This document shows, piece after piece, positions 18,423-26,274 of a DNA stretch of 64,000 nt (the first letter of the stretch is position 1; the number at the start of each line of letters is the position of its first letter). The translations under genes and the position numbers were made by a program. Where the stretch lies: NCBI RefSeq assembly GCF_000312365.2, contig NZ_HG003690.1:106966-170965 (forward strand). Reading direction: 5' to 3'. Under the pieces are notes generated by a model. The model worked only from the letters and a program-made list of their open reading frames with translations, did not search any database and was not told the origin of the DNA. This DNA is from Anaerococcus provencensis. GTDB lineage: Bacteria; Bacillota; Clostridia; Tissierellales; Peptoniphilaceae.

Positions 18423-18974
18423 TTGAGAATAAGTAAAACTTTAAAGAATATAATGAACATGTATGTAGATAGCAACTTGAAATTTGAAGAAATTAGTTCG
18501 GCTGCAAAACTTATTTTAAGTTTATATAGACAAGTTACCTGGGCAGTAGATAGCAGGGCAAATTTTATGATGTTTGAGAGTAAAGAAAACTATGGATCAA
18601 CTTCAGAATCTGCTTACTTGTATCTTTCTACATTTGCTCCAGAAAGAGTTGAAGAAAAGTTTAATAATATAGTTTCCAATGTAATGGATAGTAAGCTTAT
18701 GCTTTTAATAATTTATGATGCCTGTGTTAGGCTAAAAGTTTATCCAGAATATGGAGAAATCTATCATAAGATTATTTATAACTACTACATTTCTGAAAAA
18801 AAGATTACTGATGAAGCTTGTATGAGAAGTGTGTCTTTAGAGAGAACTGTTTATTATCAAAGAAAGAAGGAAGCAATTGCATTGGTTGGTGTAATAATTT
18901 GGGGATATACTTTACCGACTGCTATTAGCCAACTTAAAGACGGTCGCAGCATTGAAGAAATAATGAACATCTAA
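18423..18974 (+). CDS. Hypothetical protein, possibly an ArpU/RinA-like regulator
   Basis: About 183 residues, predicted helical, with a C-terminal motif ERTVYYQRKKEAIALVG that resembles the ERxxYYxRKxEA signature of ArpU/RinA-type phage regulators. The TTG at 18423 follows GGGGTG by six bases; a GTG at 18414 is the other candidate. It is under a promoter facing away from the repressor, so it may be the first gene released when the repressor is removed. The family call is weak. Confidence 0.55.
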   Translation: MRISKTLKNIMNMYVDSNLKFEEISSAAKLILSLYRQVTWAVDSRANFMMFESKENYGSTSESAYLYLSTFAPERVEEKFNNIVSNVMDSKLMLLIIYDACVRLKVYPEYGEIYHKIIYNYYISEKKITDEACMRSVSLERTVYYQRKKEAIALVGVIIWGYTLPTAISQLKDGRSIEEIMNI

Positions 18975-19112
18975 GAAATTAATTTATGACGAACTTATTG
19001 CGTACTATTTCCGAATGAAAAAAGTACCATATACGAATTTTATGTGTACTTAAGTGCATATATAATATCCATGATAGGTGATTTGCACCTGAATTTAATA
19101 TTGGCATTTATT

Positions 19113-19147
19113 GACTGAAAGAATTTATTTTCTTTCGGTCTTTTTTT
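19113..19147 (+). terminator. Terminator after the gene at 18423
   Basis: GACTGAAAGAA pairs with TTCTTTCGGTC (one G-T pair), followed by seven T. Confidence 0.85.
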
Positions 19148-19181
19148 ATGCCCAGGAGAATATATGCAAAGAATTAGAAGC

Positions 19182-19235
19182 CCTCCTTGTGTGAATTTCA
19201 TTTTCAAACAAAAGAAATTCAAGCGGGCAAGGAGG
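19182..19235 (+). promoter_or_regulatory. Hairpin that hides the ribosome site of the sigma-like gene
   Basis: CCTCCTTG (19182-19189) pairs perfectly with CAAGGAGG (19228-19235), and TGAATTTC (19192-19199) with GAAATTCA (19214-19221). The 3' arm contains the GGAGG ribosome site of the gene starting at 19244, so translation should be off when the stem forms. Confidence 0.75.
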
Positions 19236-19243
19236 AAAAATTA

Positions 19244-19654
19244 ATGGACAAAGAATATTATTTATTTGTAGAAGGAAAAAAAGTAGTTGTTAGCAAGGAA
19301 GTATATCTTGCTTACCATAGTGAATTGAATAAAGAGAAATATCAAATGAGAAGAGACAGGTTAAATAACTGTTTCTTTTTTTGTTCCTATGATCATGATG
19401 GAAATTTCGAAGAAAATTTAGAAGATCTGGAATTTGATGTTGAAAAAATTATCGAAACAAAGGAAATGATTGAAGAAGTAAGAAGAGCTATTTCTAAACT
19501 CAACCCTGTTGAAAGGGATTTGATAGAAAGTCTTTTTTATAAAGAAGAAACAATTAGAGAAGTAGCCGCTAAACTGAATATTTCTAATCCAGCCGTTATT
19601 AAAAGGCGTAATAAAGTCTTAGAAAAACTAAAGGAAATGTTAGAAGACTTTTAG
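19244..19654 (+). CDS. Sigma-70-like regulator of the mobile element
   Basis: About 136 residues. The N-terminal half (EYYLFVEGKKVVVSKEVY) is typical of small sigma-like proteins on Gram-positive integrative elements; the C-terminal half has a sigma region 4 helix-turn-helix (LNPVERDLIESLF then IREVAAKLNISNPAVIKRRNKVLEKL). Tn916 orf7 encodes a comparable sigma-like activator of excision genes. The ATG at 19244 is eight bases after GGAGG; the longer frame from 19187 runs through the hairpin arms and is not believable. The recombinases follow downstream. A decayed relative lies at 15535-15612. Confidence 0.85.
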   Translation: MDKEYYLFVEGKKVVVSKEVYLAYHSELNKEKYQMRRDRLNNCFFFCSYDHDGNFEENLEDLEFDVEKIIETKEMIEEVRRAISKLNPVERDLIESLFYKEETIREVAAKLNISNPAVIKRRNKVLEKLKEMLEDF

Positions 19655-19671
19655 ATGACAGTTACCAAGAG

Positions 19672-19716
19672 GGTCTAATTTTCACTGTTACTTATGCAGT
19701 GGGAATTGGACCTTTT
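19672..19716 (+). terminator. Long hairpin after the sigma-like gene
   Basis: GGTC-AATT-CACTG (19672-19687) pairs with CAGTG-AATT-GACC (19697-19712) with small bulges, followed by TTTTC. It probably ends the sigma-like transcript. Confidence 0.65.
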
Positions 19717-19739
19717 CATTTAACCAAATTTATTTTTGA

Positions 19740-20130
19740 AAATTGGTTAGCAAGAAAGACTTCTTTTCACTGTTAAGTATAAGAGGGTAATTTTAAACAA
19801 TTTTGTTTCATCAAGATAATTATTTTCTGATGGTCAAATTTAAAAAAAGATTAATAACTCTCGATAAATTTTGAACCTTAACAATTGAATAGACCAAGAC
19901 AAGACATTAATCATTTTTGGAGCGTAATAACCTATCCGCCAAGATCTTTCTGCTGAATAATTCGGCAAAATAAGTACTGCTAAGCTAAAAGCAAGGGAAG
20001 AAGAAAGGGAGCGATAAGTAAGAGTTTGAATATAGGGAGGGATACCCTATTCGCTATGAAGAAAATGAGGATAATGATACTTCTAAGGTTGAAGCCGGCT
20101 CATCCTGAACAGAGGCGGAGGTGAGATTCC
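19740..20130. other. Gene-free stretch between the sigma-like gene and the recombinases
   Basis: About 390 bp without a convincing reading frame on either strand. It contains an inverted repeat at 19721-19749 (TAACCAAATTT/AAATTGGTTA) and a purine-rich, GC-richer block at 19990-20130 with GAAGCCGGC and GGCGGAGGTGAG, which looks more structured than the surrounding AT-rich DNA. It may be an untranslated leader, a small RNA or recombinase binding sites; I cannot assign it. Confidence 0.4.
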
Positions 20131-20197
20131 TATGTTGCTAATCCAAGGCACTTGTCAATGTCAAAAAACTTTAATTTTATATTGTGAGGTAAAACCT

Positions 20198-20353
20198 ATG
20201 AATACAAAAGAAAAGAAGAAATGTAAACCTAAAGAGCAAATATCAAAAGAAGATTATTCTAAAAAAATTACTTACACTCAAAGTGATAAAGAGTCCCTCG
20301 ACTTACTAGATATTGTTGAGCTTTATTTATGTAGAGCTTGTATAAGACTATAA
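20198..20353 (+). CDS. Small hypothetical protein upstream of the recombinases
   Basis: 51 residues, starting MNTKEKKKCKPKEQISKED, lysine rich, ending LDIVELYLCRACIRL. GTGAGGT lies before the ATG at 20198. Position and size recall small proteins found beside transposon-type serine recombinases, but the sequence is not one I recognise. A frame from 20132 adds 22 residues without a better start. Confidence 0.5.
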   Translation: MNTKEKKKCKPKEQISKEDYSKKITYTQSDKESLDLLDIVELYLCRACIRL

Positions 20354-20407
20354 GCTGGGGTGCTGACTTAAAAACTTGGGTGCGGTAAAATATAAGTGGT
20401 AGAAGAA

Positions 20408-20445
20408 CTCCTTAATGACTATTTGCCCAAATACAAATTAAGGAG
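20408..20445 (+). promoter_or_regulatory. Hairpin covering the ribosome site of recombinase 1
   Basis: CTCCTTAAT (20408-20416) pairs perfectly with ATTAAGGAG (20437-20445). The 3' arm includes the AGGAGG ribosome site of the recombinase starting at 20454. It can keep translation low, or serve as a recombinase binding site. Confidence 0.65.
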
Positions 20446-20453
20446 GTTTTGTG

Positions 20454-22124
20454 ATGGAAAAATTTGCTTGTATGTATCTTCGTTTATCGAGAGAGGATGG
20501 AGATAGCACAGAAAGTAATTCTATTTCAAATCAAAGACAGATTATCAAATCATATGCAAGGGACAATGATTTTAAAATTGTTGCTGAATATGTAGACGAT
20601 GGCTTTTCAGGATCTAATTTTGACAGACCAAAATTTAAGAAGATGATTCAAGATCTTGAAGAGAAGAAGTTCAAAATAATTATTGTGAAGGACTTATCCC
20701 GTTTCGGGAGAGATTATATCGAATCAGGTAAATATCTACAGAAGATATTTCCAGAAAAAGGTATTCGATTTATTTCCGTAAACGATAACTATGACAGTGA
20801 AAATGCAGATGTAAGCGATACACACCTAATTCTACCGATAAGAAACTTTATTAATGATTCTTATTGTAGGGATATTTCTATGAAAGTTAAATCTTCAAAA
20901 GAGATCAAAAGAAAGAATGGTGAATTTATTGGTGCATTTGCTCCTTTTGGTTATAAGAAGGACAGCAAAAACAAACATAAGTTAGTCGTTGATACAGAAG
21001 TTTCACACATAATTGAAAGAATCTTCAATATGAAGATAGACGGCTACTCATCTAAGGCTATTGCAGATTTTTTAAATAGCATAGGTTGTGTAACACCATC
21101 TAAGCATAAAGAAAATTCTGGCGATAATCATACTACTGGTTTTATTGTTAAAGTCTCTAAATGGGACGCAAAAATGGTCAATAGGATTATTACAAACAAG
21201 GTCTATATAGGAGTGCTTGAACAAGGGAAAACTAGAAAACTAAATTACAAGTCTAAGAGAGAAGTAGAAGTAAATGAAGAAGATTGGATTGTAATAAACG
21301 ACTCTCATAAGCCTATTATTTCAAAAAGCATTTATGCTTTGGCTAATAAGATGATGCTCCGAGATGTAAAACAATCAGCAGATATACCACATATTTTATC
21401 AGGAATGCTTTATTGCAAAGATTGTGGATCTTCAATGGTTAGAAGAAAGGTTAAGTCCAAGAATGGATATAATATTTTTTATATTTGTTCTCACTATAAT
21501 AACAAAGGAGATTGCACAAGACATAGTATAAAAGAAGACTATCTACTTGATATGACTCTTTTTGCACTTAAAGATTATTTAAAAAAATACAATGAATTAC
21601 TAAGTCAAGTTAATAAGTTAGATGTATCAAAAGTTACATTTAATATTGACTTTGAAAGCTTAAACTCAGAAAAGAGAAAGTATGAAAGACTTAGACAATC
21701 TTTATATATGGACTTAGAAGATGAACTTATAACTTCTGAAGAGTTTGAAAGGTTCAGAAAAAATTATCTTATTAAAATCAGGGAAATAGAGAAACAAATT
21801 GCTACAAAGAAAAATATACTTGCCAACTTGCAAGAAAAGATGAAAAAAAAGGACAGTTTGGTTTCCGAAATTGTTCCCACTGATTTAAGCAGTCTAAATA
21901 GACTAACAATTGTATCTTTTATAGATAGAATTGAAATCGGAGAAAATAATGAGATTAATTTTGTCTTTAATAATTTGGAAACAGTTAACTTACTGAAGAC
22001 TCTTATAAAAGAAGAAAGTGAAAGTAAGTCCGAAGTAAAGAAGAATTTGATTTCAATAAATAAGGTCTTTGGAAATGCTCTTGAAAATAAGACTCCAATG
22101 CAATTAGCTGGAGGTGTTTTATAA
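20454..22124 (+). CDS. Large serine recombinase 1
   Basis: About 556 residues: resolvase domain with catalytic serine in MYLRLSRED, DDGFSGSNFDRP and KDLSRFGRDYIESG; recombinase domain; zinc ribbon with CKDCGSSM then CSHYNNKGDC; C-terminal coiled coil. Large serine recombinases integrate and excise elements between short attB and attP sites without host factors. The ATG at 20454 lies seven bases after AGGAGG. The next two genes are also recombinases, each overlapping the previous stop, so all three are made from one message. Confidence 0.95.
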   Translation: MEKFACMYLRLSREDGDSTESNSISNQRQIIKSYARDNDFKIVAEYVDDGFSGSNFDRPKFKKMIQDLEEKKFKIIIVKDLSRFGRDYIESGKYLQKIFPEKGIRFISVNDNYDSENADVSDTHLILPIRNFINDSYCRDISMKVKSSKEIKRKNGEFIGAFAPFGYKKDSKNKHKLVVDTEVSHIIERIFNMKIDGYSSKAIADFLNSIGCVTPSKHKENSGDNHTTGFIVKVSKWDAKMVNRIITNKVYIGVLEQGKTRKLNYKSKREVEVNEEDWIVINDSHKPIISKSIYALANKMMLRDVKQSADIPHILSGMLYCKDCGSSMVRRKVKSKNGYNIFYICSHYNNKGDCTRHSIKEDYLLDMTLFALKDYLKKYNELLSQVNKLDVSKVTFNIDFESLNSEKRKYERLRQSLYMDLEDELITSEEFERFRKNYLIKIREIEKQIATKKNILANLQEKMKKKDSLVSEIVPTDLSSLNRLTIVSFIDRIEIGENNEINFVFNNLETVNLLKTLIKEESESKSEVKKNLISINKVFGNALENKTPMQLAGGVL

Positions 22125-23794
22125 TGGCAAGAACTTCCAAAAGATATATTGAAAAGAAAATTGAAAAGACAGAAAGAAAAGTCTTTAAGGCCGGAATTTA
22201 TACAAGGCTATCCAACGAAAGAACAGAAGATTGGAGAGAAAAATCTTATTCAATAGAAACTCAAATTCTATCTTGTAAAGAATATGCATTAAAAGAAAAT
22301 ATAGATGTTTTAGAAGTTTACACTGACTATGAATATAGTGGGACAAACTTTGAAAGACCATCATTTCAGAATATGATGCAAGATATTAGAGATAGAAGAA
22401 TCAATTGTATTATTATCAGAGATTTATCAAGACTTGGAAGAGAATATCTCGAAATGGGAAGATTGATTGATAAAGTTTTTCCATTTTTAGGTGTTAGATT
22501 TATTTCGGTTAATGATAAATTAGACACAGTCAAAGAAACAGATTCAAAGAAATCTTTTGAGGTTACTCTTAAAAATATTATCAACGATATGTATGCTAAG
22601 GATATTTCAGTTAAGATAAAGACCTCAAAACACAATAGAGCAAGAAACGGATATTTTATTGGTTCTGTTCCACCTTATGGCTACAAGATTAAAAAATCTA
22701 AAGAAGGTCAAAAACTTGTAATTGATGAAAATGTTAGATTTATTGTGGAAGAGATGTTTGATTTGACTCTTCAAGGCAAAAGCCAATATGAAGTAGCAAA
22801 GCATTTTAATGAAAAAGGCTATGCTCCTGGAATGATTTACTATAAAACTGGGAGAGTTTACAGAGAAAATGATGATCCTGAATGGAATAAAGGGACAATT
22901 TCTAAAATGCTTACAAACCCAGCTTATACGGGGACTTTAGTACAAGGAGTTAAGCAACAAAATCTTGCAAAAGGAATTAAACAACATTTTGTAGACGAAA
23001 GTCAGTATATAATTTGTGAGAATGCACATGAAGCAATCATTTCTAAGGAAGTTCATGAAAGAATATTACAAGAAAGACAAGAAAGAAAGAAAAATCATGT
23101 TTTCAGTTCGCCAATGCACAATTTTGAAAATAGGGACTATGAGAACAGATTTAAAGGGCTTGTAATCAACAATAATACTGGCAAAGAACTTAATAGAAGA
23201 ACTCGTATCTATGGTAAAAATAAAGATAGACTTTACTATTCATTTCAAAATGAGAGATTTAGTGGAAGTATAAAACCCGAAAAATCAGTATTCATTATGG
23301 AAAGGGATTTGGATCAGGCTATTAGTGATAAAGTTTCTGAGTTTATTATGAAGACAACTAGCAAGACGAAATTTGTTAATCAAATTAAAGCTAGATTTAA
23401 TAAAGCAATAGATACTTTTAAGAAAGACATTGAAAATCTTAAAAGAAAAAATCTAAATGAAGAAAATATCATTCAAAGAGCCTATGAAGAATATAGTCTA
23501 GGTAAGATTGATAGAGACGAGTATCTATTAAAAAGAGAGATTGCTCAAAGTCATATGTCTACATTTGATAACGAGATTTCAGCAATTGAAGTTAATATAT
23601 CAAAGCTTAAAAAAGAAAGATTAAAATCAACAAAATGGATAAATGATTTATATGCTTCAAAGAATTTGGAAAAGCTACCTGGCGATTTAATCCATAGCTT
23701 AATCGAAAAAATAATAGTTTATGATAAACATGAATTTGAAATAGTCTTTAAATTCAATATAGATAATTTGGTAGGAGGAACAGACGATGAGTAA
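22124..23794 (+). CDS. Large serine recombinase 2 (no zinc-ribbon cysteines)
   Basis: 556 residues with the resolvase domain (IYTRLSNERTEDWREKSYSIETQIL, DYEYSGTNFERP, RDLSRLGREYLEMG) and a recombinase domain. The region that should be a zinc ribbon (FKGLVINNNTGKELNRRTR onward) has no cysteine pairs, unlike recombinases 1 and 3. Its start overlaps the stop of recombinase 1 (TAATG). The missing metal site may mean altered DNA contacts or an accessory role. Confidence 0.94.
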   Translation: MARTSKRYIEKKIEKTERKVFKAGIYTRLSNERTEDWREKSYSIETQILSCKEYALKENIDVLEVYTDYEYSGTNFERPSFQNMMQDIRDRRINCIIIRDLSRLGREYLEMGRLIDKVFPFLGVRFISVNDKLDTVKETDSKKSFEVTLKNIINDMYAKDISVKIKTSKHNRARNGYFIGSVPPYGYKIKKSKEGQKLVIDENVRFIVEEMFDLTLQGKSQYEVAKHFNEKGYAPGMIYYKTGRVYRENDDPEWNKGTISKMLTNPAYTGTLVQGVKQQNLAKGIKQHFVDESQYIICENAHEAIISKEVHERILQERQERKKNHVFSSPMHNFENRDYENRFKGLVINNNTGKELNRRTRIYGKNKDRLYYSFQNERFSGSIKPEKSVFIMERDLDQAISDKVSEFIMKTTSKTKFVNQIKARFNKAIDTFKKDIENLKRKNLNEENIIQRAYEEYSLGKIDRDEYLLKREIAQSHMSTFDNEISAIEVNISKLKKERLKSTKWINDLYASKNLEKLPGDLIHSLIEKIIVYDKHEFEIVFKFNIDNLVGGTDDE

Positions 23795-25280
23795 GGTTGC
23801 TCTTTATATTAGATTATCCGTTGAAGATATGATAAAGACTGATGAGAGTGAAAGTATCATAAACCAAAGAGCATATCTAAACGATTATCTCGACAAGAAT
23901 GAAGAATTTAAGAACTTCACAAGAGAAGAATATGTTGATGATGGATATTCTGGAACAAATGAAAATAGACCAGCCTTTCAAAGAATGCTGGAAGATGTAA
24001 AGAAAAATAATATCCAGACGATAATTGTAAAAGACTTGTCCAGATTTATGAGAGATTATATAACACTTGGAGATTATCTTGAAAATATATTTCCATTCCT
24101 TGGAGTAAGATTCATTGCCATAAATGATGGCTATGATAGTAACAAAGAAAAGGGGAATGGAACAGATTTAGATATTCAATTCAAGGGACTATTATATGAT
24201 TTCTACACAAAAGATATTTCTGAAAAGGTAAAGTCATCTATGACTACACTTAAAAAACAAGGAAAGTTTTTAGCTTGGAGTCCACCATTGGGATATATGA
24301 AAGATCCTAACGATAGACACAAAATCATAGTTGATGAAGAAACAGCTTGGATAGTAAAGAAGATTTTTAAACTTGCACTTGATGGTATATCTTCAAGAAA
24401 TATAGCTAAGATATTAAATGAGGAAAAAATTCCAACACCATCAAAAAGAAAGAGCGAATTAACAAATCTTGATTTTGAATATTCAATAATTAGAACTGCG
24501 AAAAAGCCTAGACCAACTTGGACTAATGGTAATGTAATAGATGTATTAGCAAATGAAAATTATACTGGAACTTACACTTTCAATATGCAAGATAAGTCAG
24601 TATTAAATCCATCTTCTTTTAAGTTCAAACCAAAAGAGGAATGGGGAAGAGTTGAGAATAATCATGAAGCTATTATATCTAAAGAAGACTTTGAAAAAGT
24701 TCAAAAGATTAAAGAGAAGAATCTGTTTATGAAAGGTAAAAATACCGATTATGAATGGAGAAAGAAATCACCATTACAAGGTTTTGCAAAATGTCCAACT
24801 TGTAATCACATTCTAGGATGTACTCAATCTAAACACAAAAGACCTGATGGAAGCCTTAGAGTACACACATATTTTACTTGTAGGATATGTAAGTGTAATA
24901 ATGTAAAACACAAGAACTCAAGAGCAGGAAGCCTTGAAGAGCAAGTATTTGAAGCAATAAAGGTAAAATATGGTTTAGAAGATCCAATCAAGGATGAAAA
25001 AGTAAAAGTTAAACCAATGGAAAAATCTATCGAAGATCTTGAAGCTAAAAAAATGCAGAATTTTGAGAAGTATAAATCAGGCAAGATGAATAGACAAAAA
25101 TTCATTGACTCTAAAAATTTGATAGATGAAGAAATACAAGCAATAAAAGAAAAAATACTAAAAGCAAAAGAAGAAAAAGAAGTAATAGACAACACTAAAC
25201 TTACCAGAGAATTGATGGAGAAATATATAGACTCAGTCTTCTGTGAAGGAAACGAAGTGTTGAACATAATATGGAAGTAG
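23787..25280 (+). CDS. Large serine recombinase 3
   Basis: 497 residues: catalytic serine in LYIRLSVED, DDGYSGTNENRP, KDLSRFMRDYITLGDYLE; recombinase domain; zinc ribbon CPTCNHILGC and CRICKC; coiled-coil tail. It overlaps recombinase 2 by eight bases. It ends about 70 bp from the element's right end at the hsdM junction, the usual place for an integrase. Confidence 0.95.
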   Translation: MSKVALYIRLSVEDMIKTDESESIINQRAYLNDYLDKNEEFKNFTREEYVDDGYSGTNENRPAFQRMLEDVKKNNIQTIIVKDLSRFMRDYITLGDYLENIFPFLGVRFIAINDGYDSNKEKGNGTDLDIQFKGLLYDFYTKDISEKVKSSMTTLKKQGKFLAWSPPLGYMKDPNDRHKIIVDEETAWIVKKIFKLALDGISSRNIAKILNEEKIPTPSKRKSELTNLDFEYSIIRTAKKPRPTWTNGNVIDVLANENYTGTYTFNMQDKSVLNPSSFKFKPKEEWGRVENNHEAIISKEDFEKVQKIKEKNLFMKGKNTDYEWRKKSPLQGFAKCPTCNHILGCTQSKHKRPDGSLRVHTYFTCRICKCNNVKHKNSRAGSLEEQVFEAIKVKYGLEDPIKDEKVKVKPMEKSIEDLEAKKMQNFEKYKSGKMNRQKFIDSKNLIDEEIQAIKEKILKAKEEKEVIDNTKLTRELMEKYIDSVFCEGNEVLNIIWK

Positions 25281-25286
25281 CAAAGG

Positions 25287-25302
25287 GAGTGATCAATCAC
25301 TC
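25287..25302 (+). terminator. Terminator after the recombinase operon
   Basis: GAGTGAT-CA-ATCACTC, extended outward by AAAG/CTTT with one mismatch, followed by a T-rich run. Confidence 0.65.
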
Positions 25303-25339
25303 TCTTTTAAATTACATAACTATAACCTCTTTTTTGTCA

Positions 25340-25375
25340 TAAGCTTGACATGAGAGGGATCTGGGTCTCTGCTTT
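25340..25375. other. Right end of the element: attachment-site junction in hsdM
   Basis: The hsdM frame runs upstream as GSGSLLLNVKNF and stops at a TGA (25351-25353). The sequence before it has no resemblance to a methyltransferase. The GGATCTGGGTCTCTG that encodes GSGSL is therefore the first host DNA, and the crossover lies within a few bases of 25350-25357. The other junction, with the hsdM N-terminus, should be left of the window. Confidence 0.75.
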
Positions 25376-26274
25376 TGAATGTCAAAAATTTCTCCAACCA
25401 ACCGGGTCGAATCAGATATTTTGGTCAGGAGCTTAACAACTCCACCTACAACCTATCACGTATGAATATGATCCTCCATGAAGTGCCACTAGAGTATCAG
25501 ACCCTAAATCAAGGCAATACCCTATCAGATGACTGGCCAGTGGATGAGCCTACCAACTTTGATGCAGTTCTCATGAACCCACCATATTCTGCCAAATGGG
25601 ATGCTTCCAAGGGATTTTTGGATGATCCTCGCTTTGCAGAATACGGTGTTCTCCCACCAAAATCAAAGGCAGACTATGCCTTTCTTCTCCATGGCTTTTA
25701 CCATTTGAAAAACACAGGAACCATGGCAATCCTCCTCCCACACGGAGTATTATTTAGGTCTGGTGCAGAGGAAAAAATTAGGAAAATTATGCTAGAAAAT
25801 GGATCGATAGATGCAGTCATAGGCCTTGCTCCAAATCTATTCTATTCCACAGGAATACCAGTAAGTCTGATAATACTAAAGAAAGACAAGACCGACAGGA
25901 GTGTTTATTTCATAGATGCAAGCGAAGAGTTTGTCAAAAAAGGCAACAAAAATGAACTGACAGAAGACAATATCCAAAAGATATTTAAGGCCTTAAGGTC
26001 CAGGGAAGACATAGACAAATTCGCCCACCTGGCCAAATTTGATGAGATAGAAGAAAATGGATTCAACTTAAATATCCCAAGATATGTGGATACCTTCGAA
26101 GAAGAAGAGCCAATAGACTTAGCAGAAGTATCAAAAGATATTAAGGCTATCAATGAAGAATCCGACAAGCTTAAGGCAGAAATCCTTGCCGATATGAAAG
26201 ACCTTGTAGCAAATACTGATGAGGCCAAGGCTGAGCTTGAAGGATTTATGGAAATCCTTGGTGGTGACCTATGA
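25354..26274 (+). pseudogene. hsdM: Type I restriction-modification methyltransferase hsdM, 5' part displaced
   Basis: The frame begins inside motif I (GSGSLLLNV), continues through RYFGQELNNSTYNLSRMN and the catalytic NPPYSAKW, and ends with a normal C-terminus. The whole N-terminal domain (roughly 200 codons) is missing because the mobile element is inserted exactly at the S-adenosylmethionine motif. A TTG at 25375 could start a fragment, but it would lack motif I. The downstream hsdS overlaps by ATGA, as in an intact operon. Excision of the element could restore the gene. Confidence 0.9.

Noticed and set aside
19187-19243. Longer N-terminus of the sigma-like regulator
   Set aside because: The added codons are made from hairpin arms, and the strong ribosome site is directly before the ATG at 19244.
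25375-26274. Complete small methyltransferase starting at TTG 25375
   Set aside because: It would lack motif I for S-adenosylmethionine and the N-terminal domain; the frame extends upstream through GSGSLLL to the junction.
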